Below, one piece after another: positions 18,655 through 28,995 of a stretch of 64,000 bases of DNA. The number at the start of each line of letters is the position of its first letter. Position 1 is the first letter of the stretch. Location of the stretch: contig NC_134138.1 of assembly GCF_033958435.1 (NCBI RefSeq), positions 5,344,001 through 5,408,000 on the forward strand. The letters run 5' to 3'. This DNA is from Carettochelys insculpta. Its lineage: Eukaryota > Chordata > Testudines > Carettochelyidae. The notes under the pieces are model-generated. The model was not told the DNA's origin. It did no database searches and was given only the letters and a program-made list of their open reading frames with translations. The position numbers were made by a program, and so were the translations under genes.

Positions 18655-19490
18655 GCCTTCAGCAGCGCTGCGTTCCCCTGCTCCCCATTCCCCACACTAC
18701 CAAAGAGGGGGAACTGCTGCTGCCCCCCACTTGAGCAGCCCACCTCCTCATCCAGCAGCTGCTGCATCCTCCCCCCCCAGGAAAGGTAAGGGGCTTCTGA
18801 AAGCGGCGGTTGGGCCCCCTCCACAGGCCTCCTGCTGTGGAGTGGCCTGGGAGGGGTGAGTTTGGGCAGAGCCCTTCTTTTCCACCGGGGCTCCAGAGGG
18901 GTGGCTGCATAGCCAGGGGTGGGGTGTTAGGGTGTGCCCCTGCCCCACCCCTGCAGCCACCCCCCCTTACTGCCCCCCCACCCCCACCCAGCCGCCGCTG
19001 GGGGCCCCTCCTCCACCTGGGCCCCCTTCTAACCAGCTGCCCCTTCCTTCTCCCCCTGGTTTCTTGAAGGCTCTGCAGCAGCTGCTGTGGGCCCCCCCCC
19101 ACCCTCAGGCGCACGTGGGCACCCCCACCCCCCCATTTCCACCAGGTTGGCTGTGCCCACGCCCCCTCCCACCCCCCTTTATTTTTCACTTCACCCAAGC
19201 GCCTGAGCCCCCCCCCCACACGCACAAACTTCAATTCCCCACATCCCAGTGCAGAAAAGGAGCCATTTTACCATCTTGTGCTGGGAGCAGCGGCCATCTT
19301 AGGTCTCACCTTCCCCTGACCTCACTGCCCTCGCTCTGCCCTTCCCCCATCTGACTGGGTCCTCAGCCCGGCCGGTGGGGGAGGGGCAGCCACGCCTCCA
19401 CCCTTCCTTCCCCTCCACTCTCCTCCCCTCCCCCGCTCTCTTAAAGGCCCCACGCCCAACAAACTTCCCCCATCTTATAAACCCGCCACC

Positions 19491-22376
19491 ATGACCCCCA
19501 CACCCGCCGGAGGGTCATCCGGTGACCCCCTCCTCCCCTCGTCTTCCACTGTCACCCCTCCCACCCCCGAAACGGCGGCCCACTCACCCAGGGCCGCCCA
19601 AGACTCTGCCGCCATGTCGGCTGAGGGCGCGGGCGCAGGCTCCGGGGCTCCCACCACCTCCACCGCGGCGTCTTCCAGCAACCTGGCCCCGCACCCACCC
19701 CCCCAAAAGGGCAGGAAGGGCCAGGGGAAAGGAAAGGGCAAGAGCCCCGCCCGGAAGGCTAAACCCCCCGTGGCGGGGACTCTCCCCCCTGCTGCCCAAG
19801 CACTCGCCGCAGCCTCCCCTTCTCCCCTTCCCCCTGCTCCCTCCACCACCCCTGGGGGCCCCGACATCTCGGCCCCCAGGTCGTATGCCCAGGTGGCGGC
19901 CGCCGCCCCGCACCCTGCTCCTTCCGCCTCCGCCAGGACTACCATCCCCGACGGTCGCGGCCCCTTCCCCGCACTCACCAGGAGGTACGGGGTCCGCTGC
20001 CTCCTGGTGGCTGCCTCGCCCCATGTGGAGACCTACGTGCGGGCGTTGGCACGGGTGGTGGGGTCCGCGGCCGTGGTGGCGGCCTCCCGGATGTTCGGGA
20101 AGATCATCTTCTTCCTGGCTTCGGAGGCCGCCGCCCAGGAGGCGGTGGAGAGGGGCCTGGCGGTTGGGGGCGTGCACGTGCCCCTGGAGCCGCTGGAAGA
20201 CCTGGGCGTGCGGGTGGTGTTCTCGTCCGTCCCGCCCTTCCTTCCCAACACCGCCCTTCTGCCTTTCCTCACCGCCCTGGGCCGGCCTTTGACGGTCCTG
20301 AGTCCCCTCCCCCTAGGCTGCAAAGACCCCGCCCTCCGGCACGTGCTCTCATTCCACCGGCAGGCCCGAGTCCAACTGCCGCCGGCGGCAGCACAGGGCG
20401 GGGTGGCCCAGGAGGGGACTATACTGGTGCCCTATCAAGGGGCCCAGTACCGGGTCTTCTACACCCTGGGGGAGGCCCGGTGCTTCGGGTGCCGGGCGGC
20501 GGGGCATGTCCGGAGGGATTGCCCCCTGGCCCGGCACGAAGGAGAGGAGCCCGGGACCTCCTCCGACCCGGGGGGCATCAGCCACGAGACCGGCGGCGCC
20601 CCGACTGCGACAGGCCCTGGGACCGCCCCTCCTCTTTTAGGCCCGGACGGATCCATCGCCGCTCGGGCGTCGGAGGGCGCCCGGCAGCATGGTGCCGGGA
20701 GAGAAGAAGCGGGCGCCGGCGCCCGAGTGGGCACAAAAGCCAGGCCCGTGGAGGAGAGGGAGGCAGGGCCGGCGGCAGGACCACAAGAGGGCCCACCCCA
20801 GGGCGGGCCGCCCCTCTCCCTCGCCGCCCCACCCCCTTCCTCCCTCCCTCCCTCCTTGTCGGCCCTATCCCCTGGCCCCTCCTCCTCTACTGCCCAGCCC
20901 GCCTCCTCGGAGGACTGGGTATTGGTGGGGGGGAAAAGGAAAAAAGGGGGTGCGCGCGTCCGGCACCCCACCCCGCCGGAGGACGGGGTGGAGGTGACAC
21001 GCAAGGCACCCAAGAGATCCGCCAGCCCCGCTCCACCCGCCGAACCCCCGGCTGCCAACCATCTGCCGGGGGCGACGGAGGTTGCCGCCGCGGCGGCCGA
21101 GGAGATTGGCACCCCCCCGGCCCTGGAGCCAGAGCCAAAGGAGGCCGAGACGGCCCTCCCTGTGCCCGCACCCTCCTCCGACACCCCTCCGGCCGCTACC
21201 CAGGTGGCTGTAATGGAGCGCCTGGAGGAGGTGGTTCCCGGCCTCGCCCTCCTCTCACAGGAGGTCGAGGCCCTGGGCCTCACCCCGGTGGCCCTGGACA
21301 TGGAAGGCCTGCTATTAGAGGCCTGTGGGCCGCCTTTGGACTCTCCCCCACCCCTCCCACTTTCCCTCACCCCTCCCACCAGCGATCCCTCACTTGCCAC
21401 CTCCTTCTGCCCTGAGTTGTCCCAAGGGGCAACCCCTCCCCCAACTAGGGACGACCCCCCGGCGGAGGTCGGCCAGCCCCCAGACGCCCTAGGGGAATTA
21501 GGGCTCCCCTTGCACCCCCCCTTCGTCCCTGCAAATGAAAACCCCAATACCCTCTCCCCCGACCTGCCGGCGCCTCCCGCTGAGAGTGCCGGCACCTCAA
21601 CCTCTACCCTGCCATTGCCTCAGGAAGCCCCCCTCCTGGAGACCTCCTTGGCCCATATTTCCGCCCTTGCTCCCACCTTGGCCTCACTGCTTGCCACCCC
21701 CGCCATACCCCTTCCCGGCCAATGCCCCGCTCCAGAACCCGCAATCCCCCCCACTCTTAACCCTCCCCTTCCTCCTCCCCCCCATGACCCCCCTCTTCCC
21801 CCACTGATCTCTACCTCCCCTGCCCCCATACCTCCCCCTCCCTTTTACCCCTGCCCACTCGTACCTGCCCCCGAGGACGTAACCCCTCAGGAGGCCCCTC
21901 TTGCACTGCCCTCTCCCAGCACCTCCGGGGCTGCTCTCCCTCCGCCGCCCTCATCCCTCCCAAACTCAGGCCCCAGTCCTTCCCCCAACCTCTTCTCTGG
22001 CCGGGGGGCACAAAAGAACGCGAGGCCGACGGGTTCTCAAGACCCCGAGACCTCGGCACCCCACGCGCTGGCGGGCGAGATGCGCCAGTTCTTGGAGGAT
22101 GTTCGCGGCTCCAAGAACAAGGTTACTCTCGCCCTCCAGCGCTGGGGAGATTTTCATTCTGCCCTGGAGTCCGCGAGGGCCCTTCTGAGGGAGGGTAAGG
22201 GGACTGGGAAGAGGGACGCCGCGGTCTACCAACGGGCCCGTGGCTTCCGTGACGCCCTCGTCACTTTTGGCGTGGCTCACGGCTTGCTGCGTGGCCCCAC
22301 GGGAACCGCCGGCGCTCCCTCTGGCGAGGATCCTCCCCAGCCCTCCAAATGGCGCCGTTCGTCTTTGCCACACTAA
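19491..22376 (+). CDS. LINE ORF1: Pro-rich nucleic-acid-binding protein with CCHC knuckle
   Basis: The 961-residue frame probably supplies the RNA-binding coat of the retrotransposon particle. Residues 72-91 form a Lys/Gly/Arg basic patch. Residues about 165-320 form a compact segment with RRM-like alternation of hydrophobic strands and helices. C331, C334, H339 and C344 make one CCHC zinc knuckle (CFGCRAAGHVRRDC). The remainder is long, low-complexity and rich in Pro, Ala and Ser until a short charged helical tail (about residues 855-940). The first ATG has a ccgccaccATG context, a strong vertebrate Kozak match, which supports the start. The end overlaps ORF2 by 28 nt. Antisense frames here are shadows. 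Confidence 0.85.
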   Translation: MTPTPAGGSSGDPLLPSSSTVTPPTPETAAHSPRAAQDSAAMSAEGAGAGSGAPTTSTAASSSNLAPHPPPQKGRKGQGKGKGKSPARKAKPPVAGTLPPAAQALAAASPSPLPPAPSTTPGGPDISAPRSYAQVAAAAPHPAPSASARTTIPDGRGPFPALTRRYGVRCLLVAASPHVETYVRALARVVGSAAVVAASRMFGKIIFFLASEAAAQEAVERGLAVGGVHVPLEPLEDLGVRVVFSSVPPFLPNTALLPFLTALGRPLTVLSPLPLGCKDPALRHVLSFHRQARVQLPPAAAQGGVAQEGTILVPYQGAQYRVFYTLGEARCFGCRAAGHVRRDCPLARHEGEEPGTSSDPGGISHETGGAPTATGPGTAPPLLGPDGSIAARASEGARQHGAGREEAGAGARVGTKARPVEEREAGPAAGPQEGPPQGGPPLSLAAPPPSSLPPSLSALSPGPSSSTAQPASSEDWVLVGGKRKKGGARVRHPTPPEDGVEVTRKAPKRSASPAPPAEPPAANHLPGATEVAAAAAEEIGTPPALEPEPKEAETALPVPAPSSDTPPAATQVAVMERLEEVVPGLALLSQEVEALGLTPVALDMEGLLLEACGPPLDSPPPLPLSLTPPTSDPSLATSFCPELSQGATPPPTRDDPPAEVGQPPDALGELGLPLHPPFVPANENPNTLSPDLPAPPAESAGTSTSTLPLPQEAPLLETSLAHISALAPTLASLLATPAIPLPGQCPAPEPAIPPTLNPPLPPPPHDPPLPPLISTSPAPIPPPPFYPCPLVPAPEDVTPQEAPLALPSPSTSGAALPPPPSSLPNSGPSPSPNLFSGRGAQKNARPTGSQDPETSAPHALAGEMRQFLEDVRGSKNKVTLALQRWGDFHSALESARALLREGKGTGKRDAAVYQRARGFRDALVTFGVAHGLLRGPTGTAGAPSGEDPPQPSKWRRSSLPH

Positions 22377-25300
22377 ACGTCAGGGGCTGCGGGTCGGGTC
22401 TCCGCAGGTGCCGAGTGCTCTCCTTCCTCCGAGAGGGGGGGTACTCGGTCACCTTTCTACAGGAGACCCACACTACTCCGGCCGCCGAAGCCGAGTGGTG
22501 GCTGGAGTGGGGAGACGGGGTCCACTTTAGTCATCTCTCGGCCCGGCGGGCCGGGGTAGCGACCCTGTTCTCCCCAGACCTGCAGCCCGAGGTGCTGGGG
22601 AGCGTCGAGGTCGTGCCGGGCCGCCTGCTGTATCTCCGGGTGCGGGTGGAGGGGCTGCCTCTTCACCTTGTCAACATCTATGCCCCGACACTCGGCCCGG
22701 AGAGAACCCCTTTCTTCCGGCAGGCGGCGGCCTTCCTCGACACCATCGATCCTCGCGAGTGCCTGGTCCTCGGCGGGGATTTCAACTGCACCCTCGAGGA
22801 GCGGGACCGCACGGGGACCGAGAAGTGCCAGGCCGCTGCGGACGTCCTCAGGGAGCTCATTAACCGTCGCTCCCTGGTGGACGTCTGGCGCAGCCACCAC
22901 CCGGACGAGGACGCCGGCTTCACCTACGTCCGGGTGGTGGGCCATAAATCTGTACACTCCCGGTTGGACTGCATTTACATCTCGCGGCACCATCTCTCCC
23001 AGGCCCACGCCTCCAGCGTACGGCCGGCCCCCTTCTTGGACCACCATCTGGTGGCCGTGAAGGCTTCCCTCTCGCCGGGGAAGCGGGGGTCGGCCTACTG
23101 GCATTTTAACAACAGCCTGCTGGAGGACGTGGGCTTCGTGGCATCCTTCCGGGAGTTCTGGCTGGCCTGGTGCGAGCAGCGGCACGCCTTTCCCTCAGCA
23201 CGGCGGTGGTGGGACCTGGGAAAGGTGCGCGCGCGGCTCTTCTGCCGCGACTATACTCGGGGGGCCAGCTGGCGGCGGGATGCGTTGATAGGGCAGCTGG
23301 AACGGGAGGTCCTTGAGCTGGAGAGGCGTCTAGCCGCCAGCCCCGGAGATCCATCCCTCTGCGGCACGTACCAGGAGAAGCGGGACGAGCTCAGGACCCT
23401 CGACGCCCACCGGGCACAGGGGGCCTTGGTGAGGTCGTGGATCCAACTCCTGCGGGAGATGGACCGCGGCTCCCGCTTCTTCTACGCCCTGGAGAAAAAG
23501 AGGGGCGCCCAAAAACATATCCCCTGCCTCCTGGCGGAGGATGGCACCCCTCTTACGGATCTGGTGGAGATGCGCGAGAGGGCTCGCGCCTTCTACGCCG
23601 CCCTTTTCTCCCCGGATCCGACCGACGCCGACGCCTGCAGGGTGCTCTGGGACCAACTCCCGTCGGTCAGCACGGGTGACCGGGACCGGCTGGAGCTTCC
23701 TCTCACTCTGGCCGAGCTCTCGGAAGCCCTCCGTCTCATGCCCACCAATAAATCCCCGGGCATGGACGGGCTGACCGTGGAGTTTTACCGCGTGTTTTGG
23801 GACGTCCTCGGCCCAGACCTGCTCGGCGTCTGGGCCGAGGCCCTGCAAAGCGGGGTGCTCCCCCTCTCGTGCAGGCGGGCAGTCCTCAGCCTGCTACCGA
23901 AGAAGGGGGACCCCCGCGACCTCAAGAACTGGCGTCCCATCTCGCTCCTCAGCACGGACTACAAGATCATTGCCAAAGCCATCTCCCGTCGCTTGGGGTC
24001 TGTGCTGCAGGACGTGGTCCACCCCGACCAGACCTACACCGTCCCGGGCTGCACCATCTTGCAGAATTTGTCCCTGGTCCGGGATCTCTTAGAGCTTGGG
24101 TGTAGGGACGGCCTGTCGTTCGCCCTCCTGTCCCTGGACCAGGAGAAGGCGTTCAACAGGGTGGACCACGGGTATCTCCTAGGCACCCTGCAGGCCTTCG
24201 GCTTCGGACCCCGCTTCGTCGGGTTTCTCGGGGTGCTGTACGCTGCCTCGGAGTACGTGGTCAAGCTCAACTGGACCCTGACCGCTCCGGTCAGCTTCGG
24301 ACGGGGAGTACGACAAGGCTGCCCGCTCTCAGGACAGCTGTACGCTCTGGCCATCGAGCCCTTCCTCTGCCTCCTTCGGCAAAGGTTGACGGGATTGGCG
24401 CTTCCAGAGGCAGGGCTGCGGCTAGTCCTGTCGGCGTACGCCGCCGACGTGCTCCTCGTGGTCCACGACCCAGGAGACCTGGCGCGTCTGGAGGCCTGCC
24501 AAGCTATCTACTCGGCAGCCTCCTCCGCCCGGGTCAACTGGGTCAAGAGCTCTGGCCTGGTGGTCGGGACCGGCTGGCAGATGAGCCGCCTCCCACCCGC
24601 GCTTCAGGCCATCCAGTGGAGCGCGGGTCCGCTGCTCTATCTAGGCGTCTTTCTCTCCGCCACGCATCCCTCTCCACCGGAAAACTGGCAAGGCCTAGAG
24701 AGCAGGGTCGCTGAGCGGTTGCGGAGGTGGACAGGGCTACTCCAGTGTCTCTCCCTCCGAGGGAGAGCGCTGGTGCTGAACCAACTCGTCCTGTCCATGC
24801 TCTGGCACCGCCTCAGCACCCTGGTCCCACCCCCCGGGTTCCTGGACCAGCTCCAGAGGTTAATCCTGGAGTTCTTCTGGCCAGGACTGCACTGGGTCCC
24901 TGCAGGGGTACTCCATCTTCCCCCGGAGGAGCGGGGACAGGGCCTGACCTGCACGCGCACTCAGGTCCATGTCTTCCACCTCCGGGCCCTGCAGAGACTT
25001 CTCAACACCAACAGTGCAGATAGTCCGGCATGGAGCACGCTGGCGCACGCTTTCCTCCGCCGTTACCGAGGGCTCCGATACGACCGGCAGCTCCTCTATT
25101 TATCCTGCAGAGACCGTCCGCGAGGCCTCTCGGAGCTGCCGGCCTTCTACCAGGACCTCCTCCGCACTTGGCGGCTGCTCGCAGCCTCCAGGTCCTTAGG
25201 GGCCACCGTGGGAGAAGACCTCCTCGCGGAACCCCTGCTACTCAACCCCCACCTTCGTGTGCAGGCGGCGGAGTCTCGCATGGTGCGCTGGAGGCTGGTC

Positions 25301-26275
25301 CTAGGTGGAATCACCAGGGTCGGAGACCTCCTGGACTACGAGCGGGGGGACTGGATGGAGGCCCCGGCGATCGCCCGGCGCATGGGGCTCTCCGACCTAC
25401 GCTCCTCCCGTCTCGTACTCCAGGAGGTGAAGGCTGCCCTGCCCTCCACCGCTCACAGTTACCTCGGCCGGGTCCTGCGAGAGGGTGCACCCCGCCCCCC
25501 TCCCACTCCTAGCCCTCCGGACCTCTTCGTGGGCCCCCGGCTTCGCGATCCTGCCCGCCCCCCTTCCCCCCATCACCTCAGCCGGCTGCACACTTTCCAG
25601 CCGGTCCCCTTCCGAACCGCACCTCGACACCTTCTGTACGCGCTCGTGCTTCACACGCTCCACTTCCCCACCCTCGTGTCCCGCCCCGATCACAAATGGC
25701 GGGACCTCTTGCCGTCATCGGAGGGTGGGGAGCCCCGGTGGGCCGGCCTCTACTCCACCTTGGTCCCGCGGCCCGCCGGGGACATCAGCTGGAGAATCCT
25801 CCACGGAGCGGTGAGCACGGGCGTGTACCTGGCGCGGTTCACCCCCATCCCGGACACCTGTACTTTTTGCGGCACGAGGGAGAACCTGGCGCACATCTAC
25901 ATCGAGTGCGCCAGGCTGCAGCCCCTCTTCCGGCTCCTCCAGAACCTCCTCTTGAGGTTCTGGCTGCACTTCTCCCCACACCTTCTCATCCTCTCACACC
26001 CTATCCGTGGCCCCACAAAGTCGCGGGACCTCCTCGTCAGCCTCCTCCTGGCCACGGCCAAAATGGCCATTTACAAAACCAGGGAGAGGAGGCTGGCAGG
26101 GGGGGTGACCTGCGACTGTGGGGCCTACTTCCGTTCCTCCCTCCGCTCACGAATCCGAGCAGAGTTCCTCTGGGCGGCATCCACCAACTCCCTGGACGCC
26201 TTTGAGGAACGGTGGGCGCTGTCTGGGGTCCTCTGCTCGGTGTCCCCCTCTGGCTCCCTCATTTTAAACCTTTGA
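22349..26275 (+). CDS. LINE ORF2: AP endonuclease plus reverse transcriptase, catalytic motif YAAD
   Basis: The 1308-residue frame is the enzyme for target-primed reverse transcription. The N-terminal endonuclease shows LNVRG, QETHT (E39), the GGDFN block (about 142-147), RLDCIYIS, and a DHH block near 230 (LDHHLV). The reverse transcriptase shows NKSPGMDGL, an LLSTDYKIIAKA block, motif A SLDQEKAF (D597), and GVRQGCPLSG near 652. The metal-binding motif C is Y697-A-A-D700, where YADD is expected, so the first catalytic aspartate is replaced by alanine (codon 24443-24445). Motif A also has AFN where AFD is usual (N603). The C-terminus has a CCHC-type cluster, C1171, C1174, H1182 and C1187. The frame is otherwise intact. 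By family knowledge this copy should be inactive in reverse transcription. Confidence 0.88.
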   Translation: MAPFVFATLNVRGCGSGLRRCRVLSFLREGGYSVTFLQETHTTPAAEAEWWLEWGDGVHFSHLSARRAGVATLFSPDLQPEVLGSVEVVPGRLLYLRVRVEGLPLHLVNIYAPTLGPERTPFFRQAAAFLDTIDPRECLVLGGDFNCTLEERDRTGTEKCQAAADVLRELINRRSLVDVWRSHHPDEDAGFTYVRVVGHKSVHSRLDCIYISRHHLSQAHASSVRPAPFLDHHLVAVKASLSPGKRGSAYWHFNNSLLEDVGFVASFREFWLAWCEQRHAFPSARRWWDLGKVRARLFCRDYTRGASWRRDALIGQLEREVLELERRLAASPGDPSLCGTYQEKRDELRTLDAHRAQGALVRSWIQLLREMDRGSRFFYALEKKRGAQKHIPCLLAEDGTPLTDLVEMRERARAFYAALFSPDPTDADACRVLWDQLPSVSTGDRDRLELPLTLAELSEALRLMPTNKSPGMDGLTVEFYRVFWDVLGPDLLGVWAEALQSGVLPLSCRRAVLSLLPKKGDPRDLKNWRPISLLSTDYKIIAKAISRRLGSVLQDVVHPDQTYTVPGCTILQNLSLVRDLLELGCRDGLSFALLSLDQEKAFNRVDHGYLLGTLQAFGFGPRFVGFLGVLYAASEYVVKLNWTLTAPVSFGRGVRQGCPLSGQLYALAIEPFLCLLRQRLTGLALPEAGLRLVLSAYAADVLLVVHDPGDLARLEACQAIYSAASSARVNWVKSSGLVVGTGWQMSRLPPALQAIQWSAGPLLYLGVFLSATHPSPPENWQGLESRVAERLRRWTGLLQCLSLRGRALVLNQLVLSMLWHRLSTLVPPPGFLDQLQRLILEFFWPGLHWVPAGVLHLPPEERGQGLTCTRTQVHVFHLRALQRLLNTNSADSPAWSTLAHAFLRRYRGLRYDRQLLYLSCRDRPRGLSELPAFYQDLLRTWRLLAASRSLGATVGEDLLAEPLLLNPHLRVQAAESRMVRWRLVLGGITRVGDLLDYERGDWMEAPAIARRMGLSDLRSSRLVLQEVKAALPSTAHSYLGRVLREGAPRPPPTPSPPDLFVGPRLRDPARPPSPHHLSRLHTFQPVPFRTAPRHLLYALVLHTLHFPTLVSRPDHKWRDLLPSSEGGEPRWAGLYSTLVPRPAGDISWRILHGAVSTGVYLARFTPIPDTCTFCGTRENLAHIYIECARLQPLFRLLQNLLLRFWLHFSPHLLILSHPIRGPTKSRDLLVSLLLATAKMAIYKTRERRLAGGVTCDCGAYFRSSLRSRIRAEFLWAASTNSLDAFEERWALSGVLCSVSPSGSLILNL

Positions 26276-26348
26276 CCCTCACTCTCGCTCCTGGTTTTTC
26301 TTTCGTTGTCCCCCGTATTTACTTGGAACCGGGCTGTTTTTAATAGGT

Positions 26349-26402
26349 CCCCTCTCATCGTGAGAGGGGCCTTGTAGCCGTGGGCAGGCTACGCCTGCCC
26401 AC
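26349..26402 (+). other. Two perfect hairpins in the LINE 3' UTR
   Basis: Hairpin 1 has 9-bp arms (26349-26357 with 26361-26369) and a TCG loop. Hairpin 2 has 10-bp arms (26380-26389 with 26393-26402) and a TAC loop. Both lie about 75-125 nt after the ORF2 stop. In related LINEs a 3' RNA stem is bound by the element's own RT; this role is inferred here. Confidence 0.75.
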
Positions 26403-26415
26403 TCCCCCGGCATCC

Positions 26416-26686
26416 AATAGGTACACACACATATCAACAAGTCAACCCCCAAATTCTGTCCCAGGCTGAGGAAGACGCCTATATGCTAAAACATCGGTTG
26501 GCCAAGCCATGTACGGTAGATTCCTGATACACACACCCTCAATTTGAGTGAATCTTTGGTTGCCATGAGCTGGAGTGTTGAGGAATTGAGAGCTGTTTCC
26601 AGGCTGCCAAACTACTGATGGAGTCTGGATACTCAGTAATGCAATTGAAGCATCCCTGTTATCTAGACTTCAATTAACGAAACGAG
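26416..26686 (+). repeat. Unidentified repeat, inverted partner at 32386-32612
   Basis: The segment matches the reverse complement of 32386-32612, sharing blocks such as cccccaaattctgtcccagg, ctgaggaagacgcctatatg and gttgaggaattgagagctg. One frame gives short peptide-like stretches (AEEDAYMLK, VEELRA) but stops break it. It could be part of a decayed retroelement ORF. I do not recognise the family. Confidence 0.65.
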
Positions 26687-27075
26687 GCTACGTCTGTAGG
26701 TGCCCCATTCTTTAAAATGGCCACGCAAAGGGTTGTTGTGAGGTTTATTAATGAAGTCTTGAAATGCATCTGCAGTGCTTTGTTAATATGCAGGCAGCAG
26801 CGGCGTTTCGAAATTGATGTGATTTGTAGCTCAGCGGCGTGTTCTGGCGCGGCTCGTTTTTAAAAACGTCCTGCCTGCTTCAAAGTCTTCTTGTTCCTAG
26901 GAGATGAGGGAAAAAGAAAGGAGCCCCGACGGGACGAGACGCATGGCTGGGAGACGCGTCCATTTCGAAGCGCTGCTGCTGCCCTCGTGCTAACGAAGCG
27001 CTGCATATGCATTTCAATGCCTCATTAGTAAACTTCGAAATAGCCATTTGCGTGGCACGTGTAGACACGGCCGAA
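26687..27075. mobile_element. MITE-like element with TTCGAAAT-type termini
   Basis: It starts ggctacgtctgtaggtgccc and ends in the inverse, gtggcacgtgtagacacggcc. Inner sequences (aaaatggccacgcaaa / catttgcgtggc) also pair. Its length and termini resemble 31863-32300. It has no coding capacity. Confidence 0.7.
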
Positions 27076-27129
27076 GTGTGGGTGAGTCTGGTTGTGTACG
27101 AGAACCTGTTTTACTTTTCAGAAGCAGTT

Positions 27130-28995
27130 GTAATGGAGGTTTGTTTATTAGCTCTCAAGGGAGACTTTAATCATCCGGACATTTGTTGGGAGACCAGTAC
27201 AGCAGCACACAGAGAATCCAGGAAGTTTTTGGAGAACGTTGGGGTTAACTTCTTGGTACAAGTGCTGAAGGAACCAACCAGGGGCCGTGCACAGCTTGAG
27301 CTGCTGCTCACAAACAGGGAGGAACTAGCAGGAGAAGTAGAAGTGGGTGGCAACCTGGACTACAGAGACCATGAGATGGTGGATTTCAGGATCCTGACAA
27401 AAGGAAGAAAGGAGAGCAGTAAAATAGAGACCCTTGATTTCAGGAGAGCAGACTTCGACTCCCTGAGAGAACTGATAGGCAGGATCTCCTGGGAAATGAA
27501 GACGAAAGGGAAAGGGGCACAGGAGAACTGGAAGTATTTTAAAGAAGTCTTACTGAAGGCACAGGAACAAACAACCCTGACGTGCAGGAAGGAAAGCAAA
27601 TCTGGTAGGCAACCAGGTTGGCTTACCATGGAAATCCTTGGTCAGCTTATACTGAAAAAGGATGGGTATGAGAAGTGGAAACTTGGACAGATGACTAAGG
27701 AGGTGTAGAAATAAAGGGCTGGAAGATGCCGGGCAGTAATCAAGACAGCAAAGGCACAATTGGAACTGCAGCTGGCAAGGGATGTGAAGGATAACAAGAA
27801 GAGTTCTACAGGCCTGTTAATAATAAGAGGGTTATCAGGGAAGGTGTGGGGTCATTACTGGAGGAGAGAGGTAACCTAGTAGCAGATGATGTAAGAAAAG
27901 CTGAAGTACTCAATGGTTTTTCCTGCCTCTGTCTTCACAGGCAAGGACAGCTCCCACACTACAGCACTAGGCAATGCAGTATGGGAAGAAGGTGGACAGC
28001 CCTCGGTGGGGAAAGAGTGGGTTAAGAGCTATTTAGAAAAGCTAGATGCACACAAATCCGTGGGTCCAGGTTTAATGCATCCAAGGGTACTTAGGGAATT
28101 GGCAGATGTCATTGTGGAGCCTTTGGCCATTAGCTCTGAAAACTTGTGGAGATGGGGAGAGGTCCTGGATGACTGGAAAAAGGCAAACGTAGCGCCCATC
28201 TTTAAAAAAGGAAAGAAGGACAATCCAGGGAACTCTAGACTGGTCAGCCTTACCTCAGTCCCCGGAAGAGGGGAAAGTGATCAAGAGCAGTCAGCATGGA
28301 TTCACCAAGGGCAGGTCGTGTCTGATCAATCTGATTAGCTTCTATGATGAGGTAACTGGCTTTGTGGATGTGGAGAAGTCAATGGATGTTTGAAGTGGAG
28401 TGCCTGTTCTAGGGCTGGTGTTGTTCAACATCTTTATTAATGACTTGGCTGAGGGGAGGGATTGCCCCCTCAGCAAATTTGCAGACTACACTAAGCTAGG
28501 GAGAGAGGTAGATACACTAGAGGGCAGGGACAGGGTCCAGAGTGACCTAGATAAATTGCAGGACTGGGCCAAAAGAAATCAGGTGAGGTTCAACAGGGAG
28601 AAGTGCAGAGTCCAGCACTTAGGACGGAAGAATGCCAGCCACTGTTACAGGATGGGGGCCGACTGGCTAAGTAGCAGCACAGCAGAAAAAGACCTGGGGA
28701 TTACAGTGGATGAGAGGCCGGGTAGGAGCTAACAGTGGCCCTTGTAGCCAAGAAGGCTAACGGCATAGTGGGGTGCATTAGGAGGAGCATTTCCAGCAGA
28801 TCTAGAGAAGTTATCATTCCCCTCTACTCGGCACTGCTGAGGCCACATCTGGAGTATTGCGTCCAGTTCTGGGCTGCCAGTATAGAAAGGATGTGAATGC
28901 ATTGGAGTAGGTCCAGTGGAGGGCAACAAAAATGATTAGGGGGTTGGTGCACGTGACGTATGAGGAGAGGGTGAGGGATTTGGGCTTGTCTAGTT
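27130..28995 (+). mobile_element. Decayed CR1 LINE (ORF2 endonuclease end and reverse transcriptase)
   Basis: From about 27145 the frame contains GDFNHPDICW, EEL-type spacer, SDH-like DHEMVDFRI and the long linker LDFRRADF, all typical of CR1 endonuclease. Around 28020-28260 lies the RT start (VGPGLMHPRVLREL, KKGKKDNPGNSR), and 28430-28720 has [16 protein letters not shown] and the [11 protein letters not shown] block. The RT motif C aspartate pair FADD is FADY here. Stops and frameshifts separate the blocks, and a piece between them is missing. The 3' end is cut at about 28995 inside the last conserved region. It is a dead copy. Confidence 0.85.

Larger units (their letters stand above)
18655..26420 (+). 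mobile_element. Tx1/L1-like non-LTR retrotransposon, near full length
   Basis: The element has a C-rich 5' leader (about 18655-19490, start uncertain), a zinc-knuckle ORF1 (19491-22376), an ORF2 with AP-type endonuclease and reverse transcriptase (22349-26275), and a short 3' UTR with two perfect hairpins (26349-26402) ending in a small ACAC tract. ORF order and ORF2 domain layout fit the Tx1 group of the L1 superfamily. Both ORFs are fully open, which suggests a recent insertion, yet the RT active-site motif is altered. It is a single copy in the spacer, absent from both arms. Confidence 0.85.

Noticed and set aside
20459..21595. 378-codon antisense frame in LINE ORF1
   Set aside because: It is a shadow of the GC-rich sense frame, with no motif and no splice or start context.
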